NCBI GenBank assembly: GCA_943325255.2
Contig: CALPOS020000097.1
Coordinates: forward strand, 1 to 7,824
Source: Sphingobacterium thalpophilum
Lineage (GTDB): Bacteria; Bacteroidota; Bacteroidia; Flavobacteriales; Flavobacteriaceae
Direction: 5' to 3'
DNA: 7,824 bases
Shown: positions 1-6,480 of the stretch, in pieces
Numbering within the stretch: position 1 is the stretch's first letter
Layout: each line of letters begins with the position of its first letter
The notes under the pieces: generated by a model
Seen by the model: the letters and a program-made list of their open reading frames with translations, nothing else
Databases searched by the model: none
Told to the model about the DNA's origin: nothing
Program-made: the position numbers and the translations under genes

Positions 1-8
1 AACCATTC

Positions 9-152
9 TTTTTAACCACATAGATTCATAGATTTTACTAGTTAGAGTTACTTTTAGAAAACTAATTTTTACACATAGAACTATTCAAATCTATGAAAAG
101 CAACGCGACGAATAATTATAAATACTTTTCTATGTTTCTATGTGGTTAAAAA
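9..152. repeat. Nested inverted-repeat element of CATAGA units downstream of puuD
   Basis: The outer arms are a perfect 16-bp inverted repeat at 9-24 and 137-152 (TTTTTAACCACATAGA and its complement), extended inward by CATAGA / CTATG after a 2-bp mismatch. A second, inner pair is perfect over 11 bp: 25-35 (TTCATAGATTT) with 87-97. A further CATAG at 74-78 can pair with CTATG at 91-95 or with the right arm. The arms are tandem 8-mers: two WCATAGAT units on the left, and two ACATAGAA units when the right arm is read on the minus strand. It starts 28 bp after the puuD stop. No T-run follows either arm, so it is not a classical intrinsic terminator, although an RNA hairpin could still end or protect the transcript. 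Similar ACCACATAGA-type repeats are, from memory, common between genes in Flavobacterium-like genomes. The rest of 1-180 holds no gene that I can support. Confidence 0.8.
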
Positions 153-180
153 ATTAATCTACTTCACTCAAATTCTTTTC

Positions 181-1599
181 TTATTCCAATTTCGCACCTT
201 GCTCAATCCAACATCGAAGCGTGTTTCGTTCTTCTTCAGTGATATTGGTTTTATTATTTTGAGGCATGGTCTTCGTGATAACCACGCGTTGCATAATCAA
301 ATCTTTCTTCGCCACAATACCTTCTGGCGTATCGTACATAACCCCATTGGGAGCCACTTTATAAACCTCATCTGTCGGATTTGCCGAATGACATTGCACA
401 CATCGCTTTTGCATAATTTCATTCACTTCCGAAAAGGAAACTTCTTTTTTGCATTCATACGGATTTGTACTTGGAGCTGATATAAAACTTGCCGCTAAAA
501 GAATCACCACAGAAACAGGCAAAATCCAAACGTTTAAATCTTTCTTTTCCTTTAAATTCAAATAGTGCTTCACTCCTGCTGCGCCCAAGGAAATCACTCC
601 CAAAATCAACCAAGGATATTCATAACCAAAGGTTGATGGAAAATGATTACTCACCATCACAAACAAAACCGGAAGCGTAAAATAATTGTTGTGCAGCGAC
701 CGCGCTAAAGCTTTCTTGCCCAAACTCGGGTCTAATGGAATGCCCAATTTAGCACAACGCACCATTTCCTTTTGCCCTGGTATAATAACGAAGAAAACAT
801 TCGCCACCATAATGCCGCCAATCATTGCCCCAAAGTGGATGTATGCGGCACGAGCACTAAATACATGGCAATAAAACCAGGCGAACGCAATCAGAATAGC
901 AAACCCTACAATAGCAAACAGCAATTGATTTTTAATCAGTCGAGATTTGCACATCGCATCGTAAATAATCCACGCGATGGCAAATGAACTCACACCAATC
1001 AAAATGCCTTGCGTAATCGAAATATCCAAGACGTTTTTGTCAATTAATAAAGCGGATGCGTTGAAATAATACACCACAAACAGCAGACAAAAACCCGAAA
1101 GCCAAGTAAAATAAGCTTCGTATTTAAACCAATGCAAATGCTTGGGAATCGACTTCGGAGCGACTTTGTACTTCTCTAAATAGTAAAATCCACCGCCATG
1201 CACCGCCCAAAGATTACCGGCCAATTCATCTCTCACCTCTTCCGTTCTATTCAAAGCGTTTTCGAGGAATACAAAATAAAATGAAGCTCCAATCCAGGCA
1301 ATTCCAAACGTAATGTGCATCAATCTAATGACAATGTTCAGCCATTCCATCATGTGACTTTCCAAAGGTGTGCCTTGCACTATAATGTAGGTATTTACCA
1401 GTATGCCGACAATCGCCAAGAGCATTCCGGTATACATATAATTGAGACTGCTAACTTCTATTTCCTCATTATTCGCCTCAGAAGCCGCGGATTTGTTTTT
1501 CAAAAATTTCGGCATTTTGTACGACAAATAACCCAACAGAATCAGGATACCGAAATAGACGACGTATAAAACAATCAATATGAATAAGTTGATGGTCAC
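181..1599 (-). CDS. puuD: Urate hydroxylase/oxidase PuuD, membrane protein with C-terminal cytochrome c domain
   Basis: This 472-residue inner-membrane protein should oxidise urate to 5-hydroxyisourate and pass electrons to its own haem domain, and so to the respiratory chain rather than to O2 with H2O2 release. About ten hydrophobic helices are visible. The PuuD-type core starts near Trp86 with RLMHITFGIAWIG (His95), then WAVHGGGFYY (His134) and an HFGAMIGGIMVANVFF helix. The C-terminal domain after about residue 385 has a haem motif CVQCH at 400-404 and a likely distal ligand Met445 in TMPQNN. Proteobacterial PuuD begins about where Trp86 lies, so residues 1-85 (two extra helices joined by an acidic linker near 36-48) are an extension. 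The start is GTG, overlapping the last base of the alc stop (TAGTG), with no in-frame ATG before the first helix. As last gene of the allB-alc-puuD operon its role is strongly supported by context. Family assignment is firm; catalysis is inferred. Confidence 0.93.
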   Translation of the reverse strand: MTINLFILIVLYVVYFGILILLGYLSYKMPKFLKNKSAASEANNEEIEVSSLNYMYTGMLLAIVGILVNTYIIVQGTPLESHMMEWLNIVIRLMHITFGIAWIGASFYFVFLENALNRTEEVRDELAGNLWAVHGGGFYYLEKYKVAPKSIPKHLHWFKYEAYFTWLSGFCLLFVVYYFNASALLIDKNVLDISITQGILIGVSSFAIAWIIYDAMCKSRLIKNQLLFAIVGFAILIAFAWFYCHVFSARAAYIHFGAMIGGIMVANVFFVIIPGQKEMVRCAKLGIPLDPSLGKKALARSLHNNYFTLPVLFVMVSNHFPSTFGYEYPWLILGVISLGAAGVKHYLNLKEKKDLNVWILPVSVVILLAASFISAPSTNPYECKKEVSFSEVNEIMQKRCVQCHSANPTDEVYKVAPNGVMYDTPEGIVAKKDLIMQRVVITKTMPQNNKTNITEEERNTLRCWIEQGAKLE

Positions 1600-2618
1600 T
1601 ATTTGCTGATTTTACCAAATATTCGTAATCGACTCACGCCACCATCAGGAAAAATATTCAATCGCAAGTGCGTAATGGTCCCTACGGCATTGACTTCTTT
1701 CTGATAGTGATGTTCGTGATCCGCGCTCAATTTTTGTTGTGGCAGTAGCGTTTGCCAGTGCGTCGCATTGACAACATCATCGGTTTCTGAAACACAAGCT
1801 TCAATCGAACAACTGTCGGGATAATTGCCTTTGAAATGACAGGTATCAACCAAAATGCTTTCTACAACGCCCGGATGTGCTAATTTTAAAATCACCCAAT
1901 CGCGGTTGTTCGGCGTTCGATTTCTTTTGGTTTCCCAACCGTCGCCCATATTGGCGCCACGATTCGGCATGATGAGATTGCTCATCGCACTAAAAAACAT
2001 ATCGTTGCAGGCAATGGCTTGACCACCATTAATGGCAGCCGCCAAATCAAAAACATGATCGGTAGAAACGGCATCCCAATTTTTAAAAACTTCACCATAA
2101 ACACGGAACCTTGCTACACCGCCGTCAGGGTAAATGTGTAAACGAAGATGCGTGTATATTTCGTTGCTTTCACATTCGTAGAAATTCTGTGAACCCGCAT
2201 CCAAATGCGATTTAGGCAAGATTTCTTTCCATGCTAAACTTTCCCAATCGGTAATTCCATCCGCATTAGAGATATTGATGGCTTCGATAGATGCCTGTGG
2301 CGGATGATTGCCCAAAAAGAAATTCGTATCGATATCAAATCCGGTGATTTTTCCAGAAGTGGCCAATTGAATAATCGCCCAATCATGCCCTGGTGTTCGT
2401 TTTCGTCGGCTTTCCCAACCATCCATCCATTTGCCGCGGTCGGTGTATTTATCGGTGATGAAGATTCCTCTTGTTGGTGCGATTAAGTTTTCTTTTTCTG
2501 CGAAAAAATCATCAGTGGCATATAAGACTTTTCCGCCCAATCGCTCAGCAGCCAAGTCAGTCAATTGTGTAAATGCAGGTGATTCCTTGATGATTTCTTT
2601 TACTTTTTCAAAAGCCAT
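1599..2618 (-). CDS. alc: Allantoicase (allantoate amidinohydrolase)
   Basis: A 339-residue cytosolic enzyme expected to hydrolyse allantoate to ureidoglycolate and urea (EC 3.5.3.4). The sequence is an internal duplication, as in all allantoicases: repeat one about 19-175 and repeat two about 188-335. Matching blocks are KRTPGHDWAIIQLA (73-86) against NRTPNNRDWVILKLA (232-246), and THLRLHIYPDGGVARFRVYG (156-175) against THLRLNIFPDGGVSRLRIFG (316-335). The GWE(S/T)(R/K)R motif precedes each block. Length is that of the family and both repeats look intact. The ATG lies 19 bp inside the end of allB, so the two are probably translationally coupled; the stop shares one base with the puuD start. 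Allantoicase rather than allantoate amidohydrolase means the nitrogen leaves as urea, so a downstream ureidoglycolate lyase and urease would be expected elsewhere. No cofactor-binding motif is obvious from inspection. Confidence 0.96.
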   Translation of the reverse strand: MAFEKVKEIIKESPAFTQLTDLAAERLGGKVLYATDDFFAEKENLIAPTRGIFITDKYTDRGKWMDGWESRRKRTPGHDWAIIQLATSGKITGFDIDTNFFLGNHPPQASIEAINISNADGITDWESLAWKEILPKSHLDAGSQNFYECESNEIYTHLRLHIYPDGGVARFRVYGEVFKNWDAVSTDHVFDLAAAINGGQAIACNDMFFSAMSNLIMPNRGANMGDGWETKRNRTPNNRDWVILKLAHPGVVESILVDTCHFKGNYPDSCSIEACVSETDDVVNATHWQTLLPQQKLSADHEHHYQKEVNAVGTITHLRLNIFPDGGVSRLRIFGKISK

Positions 2619-3925
2619 TGTCCTTTATTTTTCTGGTATAATGATTTGTTTTTATAAACGCTGTCGCCATGCACTATTGTTTCTACCACAACGCCGCTGA
2701 GGGTTTGCGCAATATAGGGACTTATTTTATATCTGAATAAGATGTCGTCTTCGGTAACGGTTTGGGTTTGCTCTGGATTCCAAATGACGAAATCCGCATC
2801 ATAATTAACGGCTATTGTTCCTTTTGCTTTTGATTTCAGAAACGCCGCAGGTTTTGAAGTCACCAACGGAATAAACTGTTCTAAAGTCATAATGTCTTGT
2901 AAAGCAGTCCATGAACCAGTCAGCAAAAACTGAATGCCAGCGATTCCACCCCACGCCTTTTTCAAATTGCCCGACTCCATTTCTTTGATGGCTGGCGGCG
3001 CAGGCGAATGATCGGTCGTGATAAAATCGAGAACTCCAGAAAGAAAAGCCTTCTTTAAATTGTTATTATTGGCTTTATCTCGGATGGGTGGCGCGCATTT
3101 ATAAATCGTGCTTGCATCAGGTATTCCCTCGGCATTGAAATATAAATACTGTGTGCATGTTTCCGCCGTAATCGGCAATCCTTCTTTCTTCGCCTCTTCA
3201 ATTTGAGCCAAAGCTTCGTCTGACGCCACATGCACAATATGCACCGGACAATGATGCTTACGACACATGCGAATCATCAAGGCAATCGCATCATTCTCCC
3301 ATTTTTTGGGTCGACTCGCCAGATAATGTTTATAGCTAGTCGGATTATTTTCAAAATCACAATCGATTTCCGTGTCGTATAGCTCGCAATGGGCTAATAA
3401 TGGAATATTATATTTTGCAATGATGGGCATCGCTTCATCTAAATCTTGTTCGGTGACATTCGGAAATTCATCGATGCCAGAATGTGTCAAAAAACACTTC
3501 ACACCAAGGACGCCAGCTTGCATCATGGCTTCTAAATGTGAGGCATTTCCTGGAATTAATCCAGCGTAAAATCCCACATTGACGTGCATTTTTCCTTTGG
3601 TCGAATCTAACTTTTGTTGTAATGCTTCGATAGATGTCGTCACTGGACTAGCGTTCAACGGCATGTCGATAATAGTGGTAGTTCCTCCAGCGGCGGCGGC
3701 TTGCGTTCCTGTGTCAAATCCTTCCCATTCGGTTCTTCCCGGTTCATTGATATGCACATGAACATCAATTACGCCTGGCATAATGACTGAATTTGAAAAG
3801 TCTTCAGCGTCGGTTAATTTTTCGAAATGAATGGCAGTGATGACTCCATCTTGAAAAGAGATAGTCGCGGGTTGCAGTTTATTTTCAACCCAAACTTTAT
3901 GACTGTATATTTTTCTTGGTTGCAA
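2600..3925 (-). CDS. allB: Allantoinase (cyclic amidohydrolase), non-ATG start
   Basis: A 441-residue dihydroorotase-like amidohydrolase that should open allantoin to allantoate (EC 3.5.2.5). Metal-site residues are all present: HVH at 56-58, Lys143 in GVKCF (the carboxylated lysine), His178 in LLAHCE, His231 in VHIVHV, and Asp304 in TTDHSP. HINEPGRTEWEGF, DMPLN and WGGIAG (in the C-terminal third) are typical of allantoinase rather than dihydroorotase or hydantoinase, as is the operon with alc and puuD. There is no in-frame ATG before Met49 (MPGVIDVH), which would remove the N-terminal part of the fold. I chose TTG at 3925, about 40 bp after a strong promoter, because it gives the family's usual length and starts near the first beta strand. 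A TTG at 4024 would lie upstream of that promoter. The exact start is therefore uncertain; the function is not. Confidence 0.93.
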   Translation of the reverse strand: MQPRKIYSHKVWVENKLQPATISFQDGVITAIHFEKLTDAEDFSNSVIMPGVIDVHVHINEPGRTEWEGFDTGTQAAAAGGTTTIIDMPLNASPVTTSIEALQQKLDSTKGKMHVNVGFYAGLIPGNASHLEAMMQAGVLGVKCFLTHSGIDEFPNVTEQDLDEAMPIIAKYNIPLLAHCELYDTEIDCDFENNPTSYKHYLASRPKKWENDAIALMIRMCRKHHCPVHIVHVASDEALAQIEEAKKEGLPITAETCTQYLYFNAEGIPDASTIYKCAPPIRDKANNNNLKKAFLSGVLDFITTDHSPAPPAIKEMESGNLKKAWGGIAGIQFLLTGSWTALQDIMTLEQFIPLVTSKPAAFLKSKAKGTIAVNYDADFVIWNPEQTQTVTEDDILFRYKISPYIAQTLSGVVVETIVHGDSVYKNKSLYQKNKGQWLLKK

Positions 3926-3964
3926 GGTTTCGTTTTTAGAACTATATCGGTTTCGTAAGCCATA

Positions 3965-3994
3965 CAAATATAGAGTTAAATCAAAAAAACACAA
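3965..3994 (-). promoter_or_regulatory. Bacteroidota-type promoter for the allB-alc-puuD operon
   Basis: On the minus strand a TTG (-33 element) at 3994-3992 is followed by exactly 19 bp and then TATATTTG at 3972-3965. This matches the TAnnTTTG -7 box and usual spacing of the Bacteroidota primary sigma factor. Transcription would begin a few bases past 3965, leaving roughly a 30-35-base leader before the proposed TTG start of allB. It shows that the ureide operon can be transcribed independently of the Moco operon. No operator is evident beside it. Confidence 0.7.
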
Positions 3995-4032
3995 GTCTTG
4001 ACCTATTATAATTACAATATGCAACTTGAGCT

Positions 4033-4097
4033 CTTTGCGCCTTTGCGTCTTTGCGAGCCAATTTGTTTATTTCTCGCAAAGACGCAGAGGCGCAAAG
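4033..4097. repeat. CTTTGCG hairpin: 25-bp inverted repeat of tandem 8-mers between moaA and allB
   Basis: Arms at 4033-4057 and 4073-4097 are complementary at 24 of 25 positions around a 15-bp A/T-rich loop (4058-4072). Each arm is three consecutive 8-mers of the form CTTTGCGN, with one T-to-C change in the middle unit of the right arm. It starts 24 bp after the moaA stop and ends about 40 bp before the -33 element of the allB promoter, so it separates the two operons. RNA from either strand would fold into a very stable stem, but no U-run follows on either side, so it is not a textbook terminator. The high GC of the arms contrasts with the neighbouring sequence. It resembles dispersed intergenic repeats that I associate with Flavobacterium-like genomes (from memory, not checked). 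Confidence 0.9.
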
Positions 4098-4120
4098 GTT
4101 AAAAAATATCGGGAAAGAAT

Positions 4121-5128
4121 TTATCCACCAATCGCAATCATGCTTCTGTTTTGAGAAAACAATGCTGGATTTTGGAATTTCAAATCGTCGTCCATTCCAG
4201 CACGAACTGCTTTTTTGAACAATATATTTTGTTGAATCAAAGGCAAAATCGACTGTCCCGAACGCAACGTTTCTAATAAAGAAGTTTCTGAATTAGAAAA
4301 CAGACAGTTTTTCAATTTACCATCGGCAGTCAAGCGAATCCGATTACATGTACTGCAAAACGGATTGGTCACGGAACTTATAATCGCAAAACTGCCTTGA
4401 TAAGATTTGATTTTATAATTCTTGGCGGTATCATTTGGTGAGTCGATTAGTCGTTCAATTTCGTGGTGATTAAAGTTGATTTTGAGCATTTCCAAAATTT
4501 CTGAATAACTCACCAACTTCGATTTATCCCACTGATTTCCATTGAAAGGCATAAATTCAATAAAGCGAATTTGAATATTTTTGTGTTTGGTTAAGGCAAT
4601 AAAATCGACAATTTCATTATCATTAAAACCTTTGATTAAAACGACATTGAGTTTGACTTGAAATCCCTCAGTCAACAACAATTCAATATTCTCAAAAACA
4701 GTATCAAAATAACTTCGTCGTGTAATTTGGTTGAATTTTTCCTTTACTAAACTGTCGATACTAATGTTGATTGTCTTGATGCCAGCCTCATGAAAGGTGG
4801 CTATAAAATCTGGAACTAAAATTCCGTTGGTAGTCAAAGTCAAATGCACGCCCAATTTTCCCAATCGCAAAATAATATCCTTCGCATCTTTCCGAACTAA
4901 AGGTTCACCGCCGGTTAAGCGAATTTTAGTCACGCCCAAATCGACAAAAGTTTTCGCAATTTCCAAAATTTCATCCGCGGTCATCAAATGCGCTTTCGGC
5001 GTCGAGGCAATGCCTTCTTCTGGCATACAATAGGTGCATCGCAAATTGCAATGTTCGATAATCGAAATCCGCAAGTAATTGTGAAATCGACCGAAATCAT
5101 CTTGCAATTCTTGCGATTTATTGTCCAT
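4121..5128 (-). CDS. moaA: GTP 3',8-cyclase MoaA (radical SAM, Moco biosynthesis step 1)
   Basis: A 335-residue radical SAM enzyme that converts GTP to 3',8-cyclo-7,8-dihydro-GTP, the first step of molybdopterin synthesis, together with MoaC. The N-terminal [4Fe-4S] motif CxxxCxxC is at Cys27, Cys31 and Cys34 (HCNLRCTYC), followed by the SAM-binding LTGGEPLVRKD. The second, substrate-binding cluster is CxxC-x13-C at Cys258, Cys261 and Cys275, followed by conserved NRSM. The protein ends in Gly-Gly, which in this family inserts into the active site and is needed for activity. I chose the ATG at 5128: it places FGRFHNYLRIS at the usual distance from the terminus. An ATG at 5182 would add 18 residues with no family resemblance. 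The start overlaps the end of moaCB by 11 bp. It is the last gene of the Moco operon, with the CTTTGCG hairpin just downstream. Confidence 0.97.
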   Translation of the reverse strand: MDNKSQELQDDFGRFHNYLRISIIEHCNLRCTYCMPEEGIASTPKAHLMTADEILEIAKTFVDLGVTKIRLTGGEPLVRKDAKDIILRLGKLGVHLTLTTNGILVPDFIATFHEAGIKTINISIDSLVKEKFNQITRRSYFDTVFENIELLLTEGFQVKLNVVLIKGFNDNEIVDFIALTKHKNIQIRFIEFMPFNGNQWDKSKLVSYSEILEMLKINFNHHEIERLIDSPNDTAKNYKIKSYQGSFAIISSVTNPFCSTCNRIRLTADGKLKNCLFSNSETSLLETLRSGQSILPLIQQNILFKKAVRAGMDDDLKFQNPALFSQNRSMIAIGG

Positions 5129-6032
5129 GGTTGTAGCCGTTGAGTAGTTTAAACATATGCAACACCGATGGAAACACCGCATCGATAGATTCCCCAGCGC
5201 CAGAAGTCGAACCTGGCAAAGCTAAAATTAACGTATCGCCTTTAAATCCAGCGACACTTCTCGACAACATCGCATACGGCGTGCGCTCTTGCCCGTAGGA
5301 ACGAATCGCTTCTTCAATTCCGGGAATTCTTCTTTCTAGCAGAGGAAGAATTGCTTCTGGAGTTACATCTTTATGCGATAAACCAGTGCCGCCAGTTAGT
5401 ATTACGACATCCGTTTTTTGCTTGCAGTAGTGGTGTATTTTTTCTTGAATACCTGCAACGCCATCTGGAATCACAAGATAATCGGCAATGGTCATTCCGA
5501 GTTTTTCTAATTTTGAAACGATGATTTTTCCAGAGGAATCTTCTTTAGTACCAGCAGCGACGCTATCCGAGCAAACGACAACTGCGATAGAAAGATTCAA
5601 ATCTTGGTAATCCGCAAAATCAGATTTACCGCCTTTTTTATGTAGTAATTTTATGGTAGCAATTTCGACTTGCTTATCGATGGGTTTCAACATGTCATAT
5701 ATAGTCAAAGCAACAATCGATGCACCATGCATGGCTTCCACCTCAACGCCAGTTTTGTATATCGTCTTTACCGTAACTTCGATTTGAATGGCATTTGGCA
5801 AACATTCGAATTGAATTCCAGTAAACTCAATCGGCATCGGATGACAATCTGGAATGACACTTGACGTGTTTTTCACCGCAAACAAACCAGCTGTGCGTGC
5901 CACTTCTAACACATCACCTTTGGGAACTGTTTTATTCAAAACCGCTTGTATCGTTTCTGGCGAGCCAACGTTGACAATCGCTTGCGCCGTGGCGGTTCTG
6001 AGTGTACTTATTTTATGAGTGATATCAACCAT
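5118..6032 (-). CDS. moaCB: Bifunctional MoaC-MogA/MoaB fusion protein
   Basis: A 304-residue fusion of two Moco enzymes. Residues 1-139 are MoaC, cyclic pyranopterin monophosphate synthase: Lys38 in PKGDV, His64 in DCHP, Glu97 and Glu99 in TGVEVEA, and Asp113 and Lys116 in IYDMLK correspond to E. coli Lys51, His77, Glu112, Glu114, Asp128 and Lys131. MoaC starts right at MVDI, lacking the roughly 13 residues that precede it in E. coli. Residues from about 146 to 304 are a MogA/MoaB domain, expected to adenylylate molybdopterin: TGGTG at 213-217, KDVTPEA with Asp222, and a late LPGS loop. The linker is short, so the domains are closely joined. The ATG directly follows the moaE stop (TAAATG). 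Such MoaC/MoaB fusions are known in Bacteroidota. Whether the second domain acts like MogA or is only MoaB-like cannot be told from sequence; no separate mogA is present here. Confidence 0.95.
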   Translation of the reverse strand: MVDITHKISTLRTATAQAIVNVGSPETIQAVLNKTVPKGDVLEVARTAGLFAVKNTSSVIPDCHPMPIEFTGIQFECLPNAIQIEVTVKTIYKTGVEVEAMHGASIVALTIYDMLKPIDKQVEIATIKLLHKKGGKSDFADYQDLNLSIAVVVCSDSVAAGTKEDSSGKIIVSKLEKLGMTIADYLVIPDGVAGIQEKIHHYCKQKTDVVILTGGTGLSHKDVTPEAILPLLERRIPGIEEAIRSYGQERTPYAMLSRSVAGFKGDTLILALPGSTSGAGESIDAVFPSVLHMFKLLNGYNHGQ

Positions 6033-6479
6033 TTACATGTTTTTTTTCCAGGTGTATGATGCGTCTTCGAATATTTCTTTTCCAAAAATCGGTGCTTTTT
6101 CTTTGATGGCTTCGACTAAAAATTCTAAAGCTTCATAAACTACTTTTCGTCTGGGCGCGGAAACAAATACAAACAAACAAATCTCTCCGGTTTTTACTTC
6201 TCCTAGACTGTGATAGAGATGCAAGCAAGATAATTCAAATTGAGCAAAAGCACTTTCACGAATCTCATAGAAACTTTGCTCCGCCATTTCCTCGTAGGCA
6301 GAATAATCAATCGCGACAACTTGCTTACCTTCTATTTCATCAGCGCGAACTTGTCCCAAAAAAATATTGTGCGCTCCAATCTTAGTTTTACTTTGGTGTT
6401 TCGCAATCGATTCGCCAATAAAAATGGACGAAATTGGACCTTGAATAAAAGACGATTTTTTGACTTTTTCTGTACTCAT
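6033..6479 (-). CDS. moaE: Molybdopterin synthase catalytic subunit MoaE
   Basis: A 148-residue protein, the size of known MoaE, which with thiocarboxylated MoaD puts the dithiolene sulfurs into precursor Z. Family blocks are visible: FLGQVRADEIEGKQV (Arg45, matching E. coli Arg39), IDYSAYEEMAE, YHSLGEVKTGE and KEKAPIFGKE. Lys126 matches the catalytic Lys119 of E. coli. Two places differ from the enterobacterial pattern: the usual HR after the core beta strand reads RR (110-111, in SAPRRK), and the second active-site lysine (E. coli Lys126, in PFWKRE) aligns with Gly133, with Lys134 next to it. This may be a lineage variant rather than loss of function, since the operon is otherwise intact. 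One base separates it from the moeB stop, and moaCB starts directly after its own stop. Identification is secure; the alignment of the variant positions was made by eye. Confidence 0.94.
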   Translation of the reverse strand: MSTEKVKKSSFIQGPISSIFIGESIAKHQSKTKIGAHNIFLGQVRADEIEGKQVVAIDYSAYEEMAEQSFYEIRESAFAQFELSCLHLYHSLGEVKTGEICLFVFVSAPRRKVVYEALEFLVEAIKEKAPIFGKEIFEDASYTWKKNM

Positions 6480-6480
6480 T

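Noticed and set aside
181..500. Separate cytochrome c gene
   Set aside because: The CVQCH domain is in frame with the membrane part without any stop, as is normal for PuuD.
142..1569. Several plus-strand open frames of 60-112 codons opposite puuD
   Set aside because: They lie antisense to a gene with clear family motifs, have no recognisable domains, and show the erratic composition expected of complementary frames.
2234..2700. Short open frames on both strands within alc and the end of allB
   Set aside because: They overlap strongly conserved allantoicase and allantoinase coding sequence in another frame and lack any family resemblance.
2600..3925. Dihydroorotase or hydantoinase instead of allantoinase
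   Set aside because: The EPGRTEWEGF, DMPLN and WGGIAG motifs, plus the adjacent allantoicase and urate oxidase, favour allantoinase.
4033..4097. CRISPR array or phage-like direct repeat
   Set aside because: The 8-base units are contiguous, without spacers, and are inverted around a single loop; no cas genes are present.
4025..4120. Classical rho-independent terminator for the Moco operon
   Set aside because: The hairpin at 4033-4097 is strong, but neither side has the required U-run. I list it as a repeat and leave a terminating role open.
5129..5182. Longer MoaA start at the upstream ATG (5182)
   Set aside because: The added residues show no MoaA similarity and lie wholly within the conserved 3' end of moaCB; the ATG at 5128 matches the family start.
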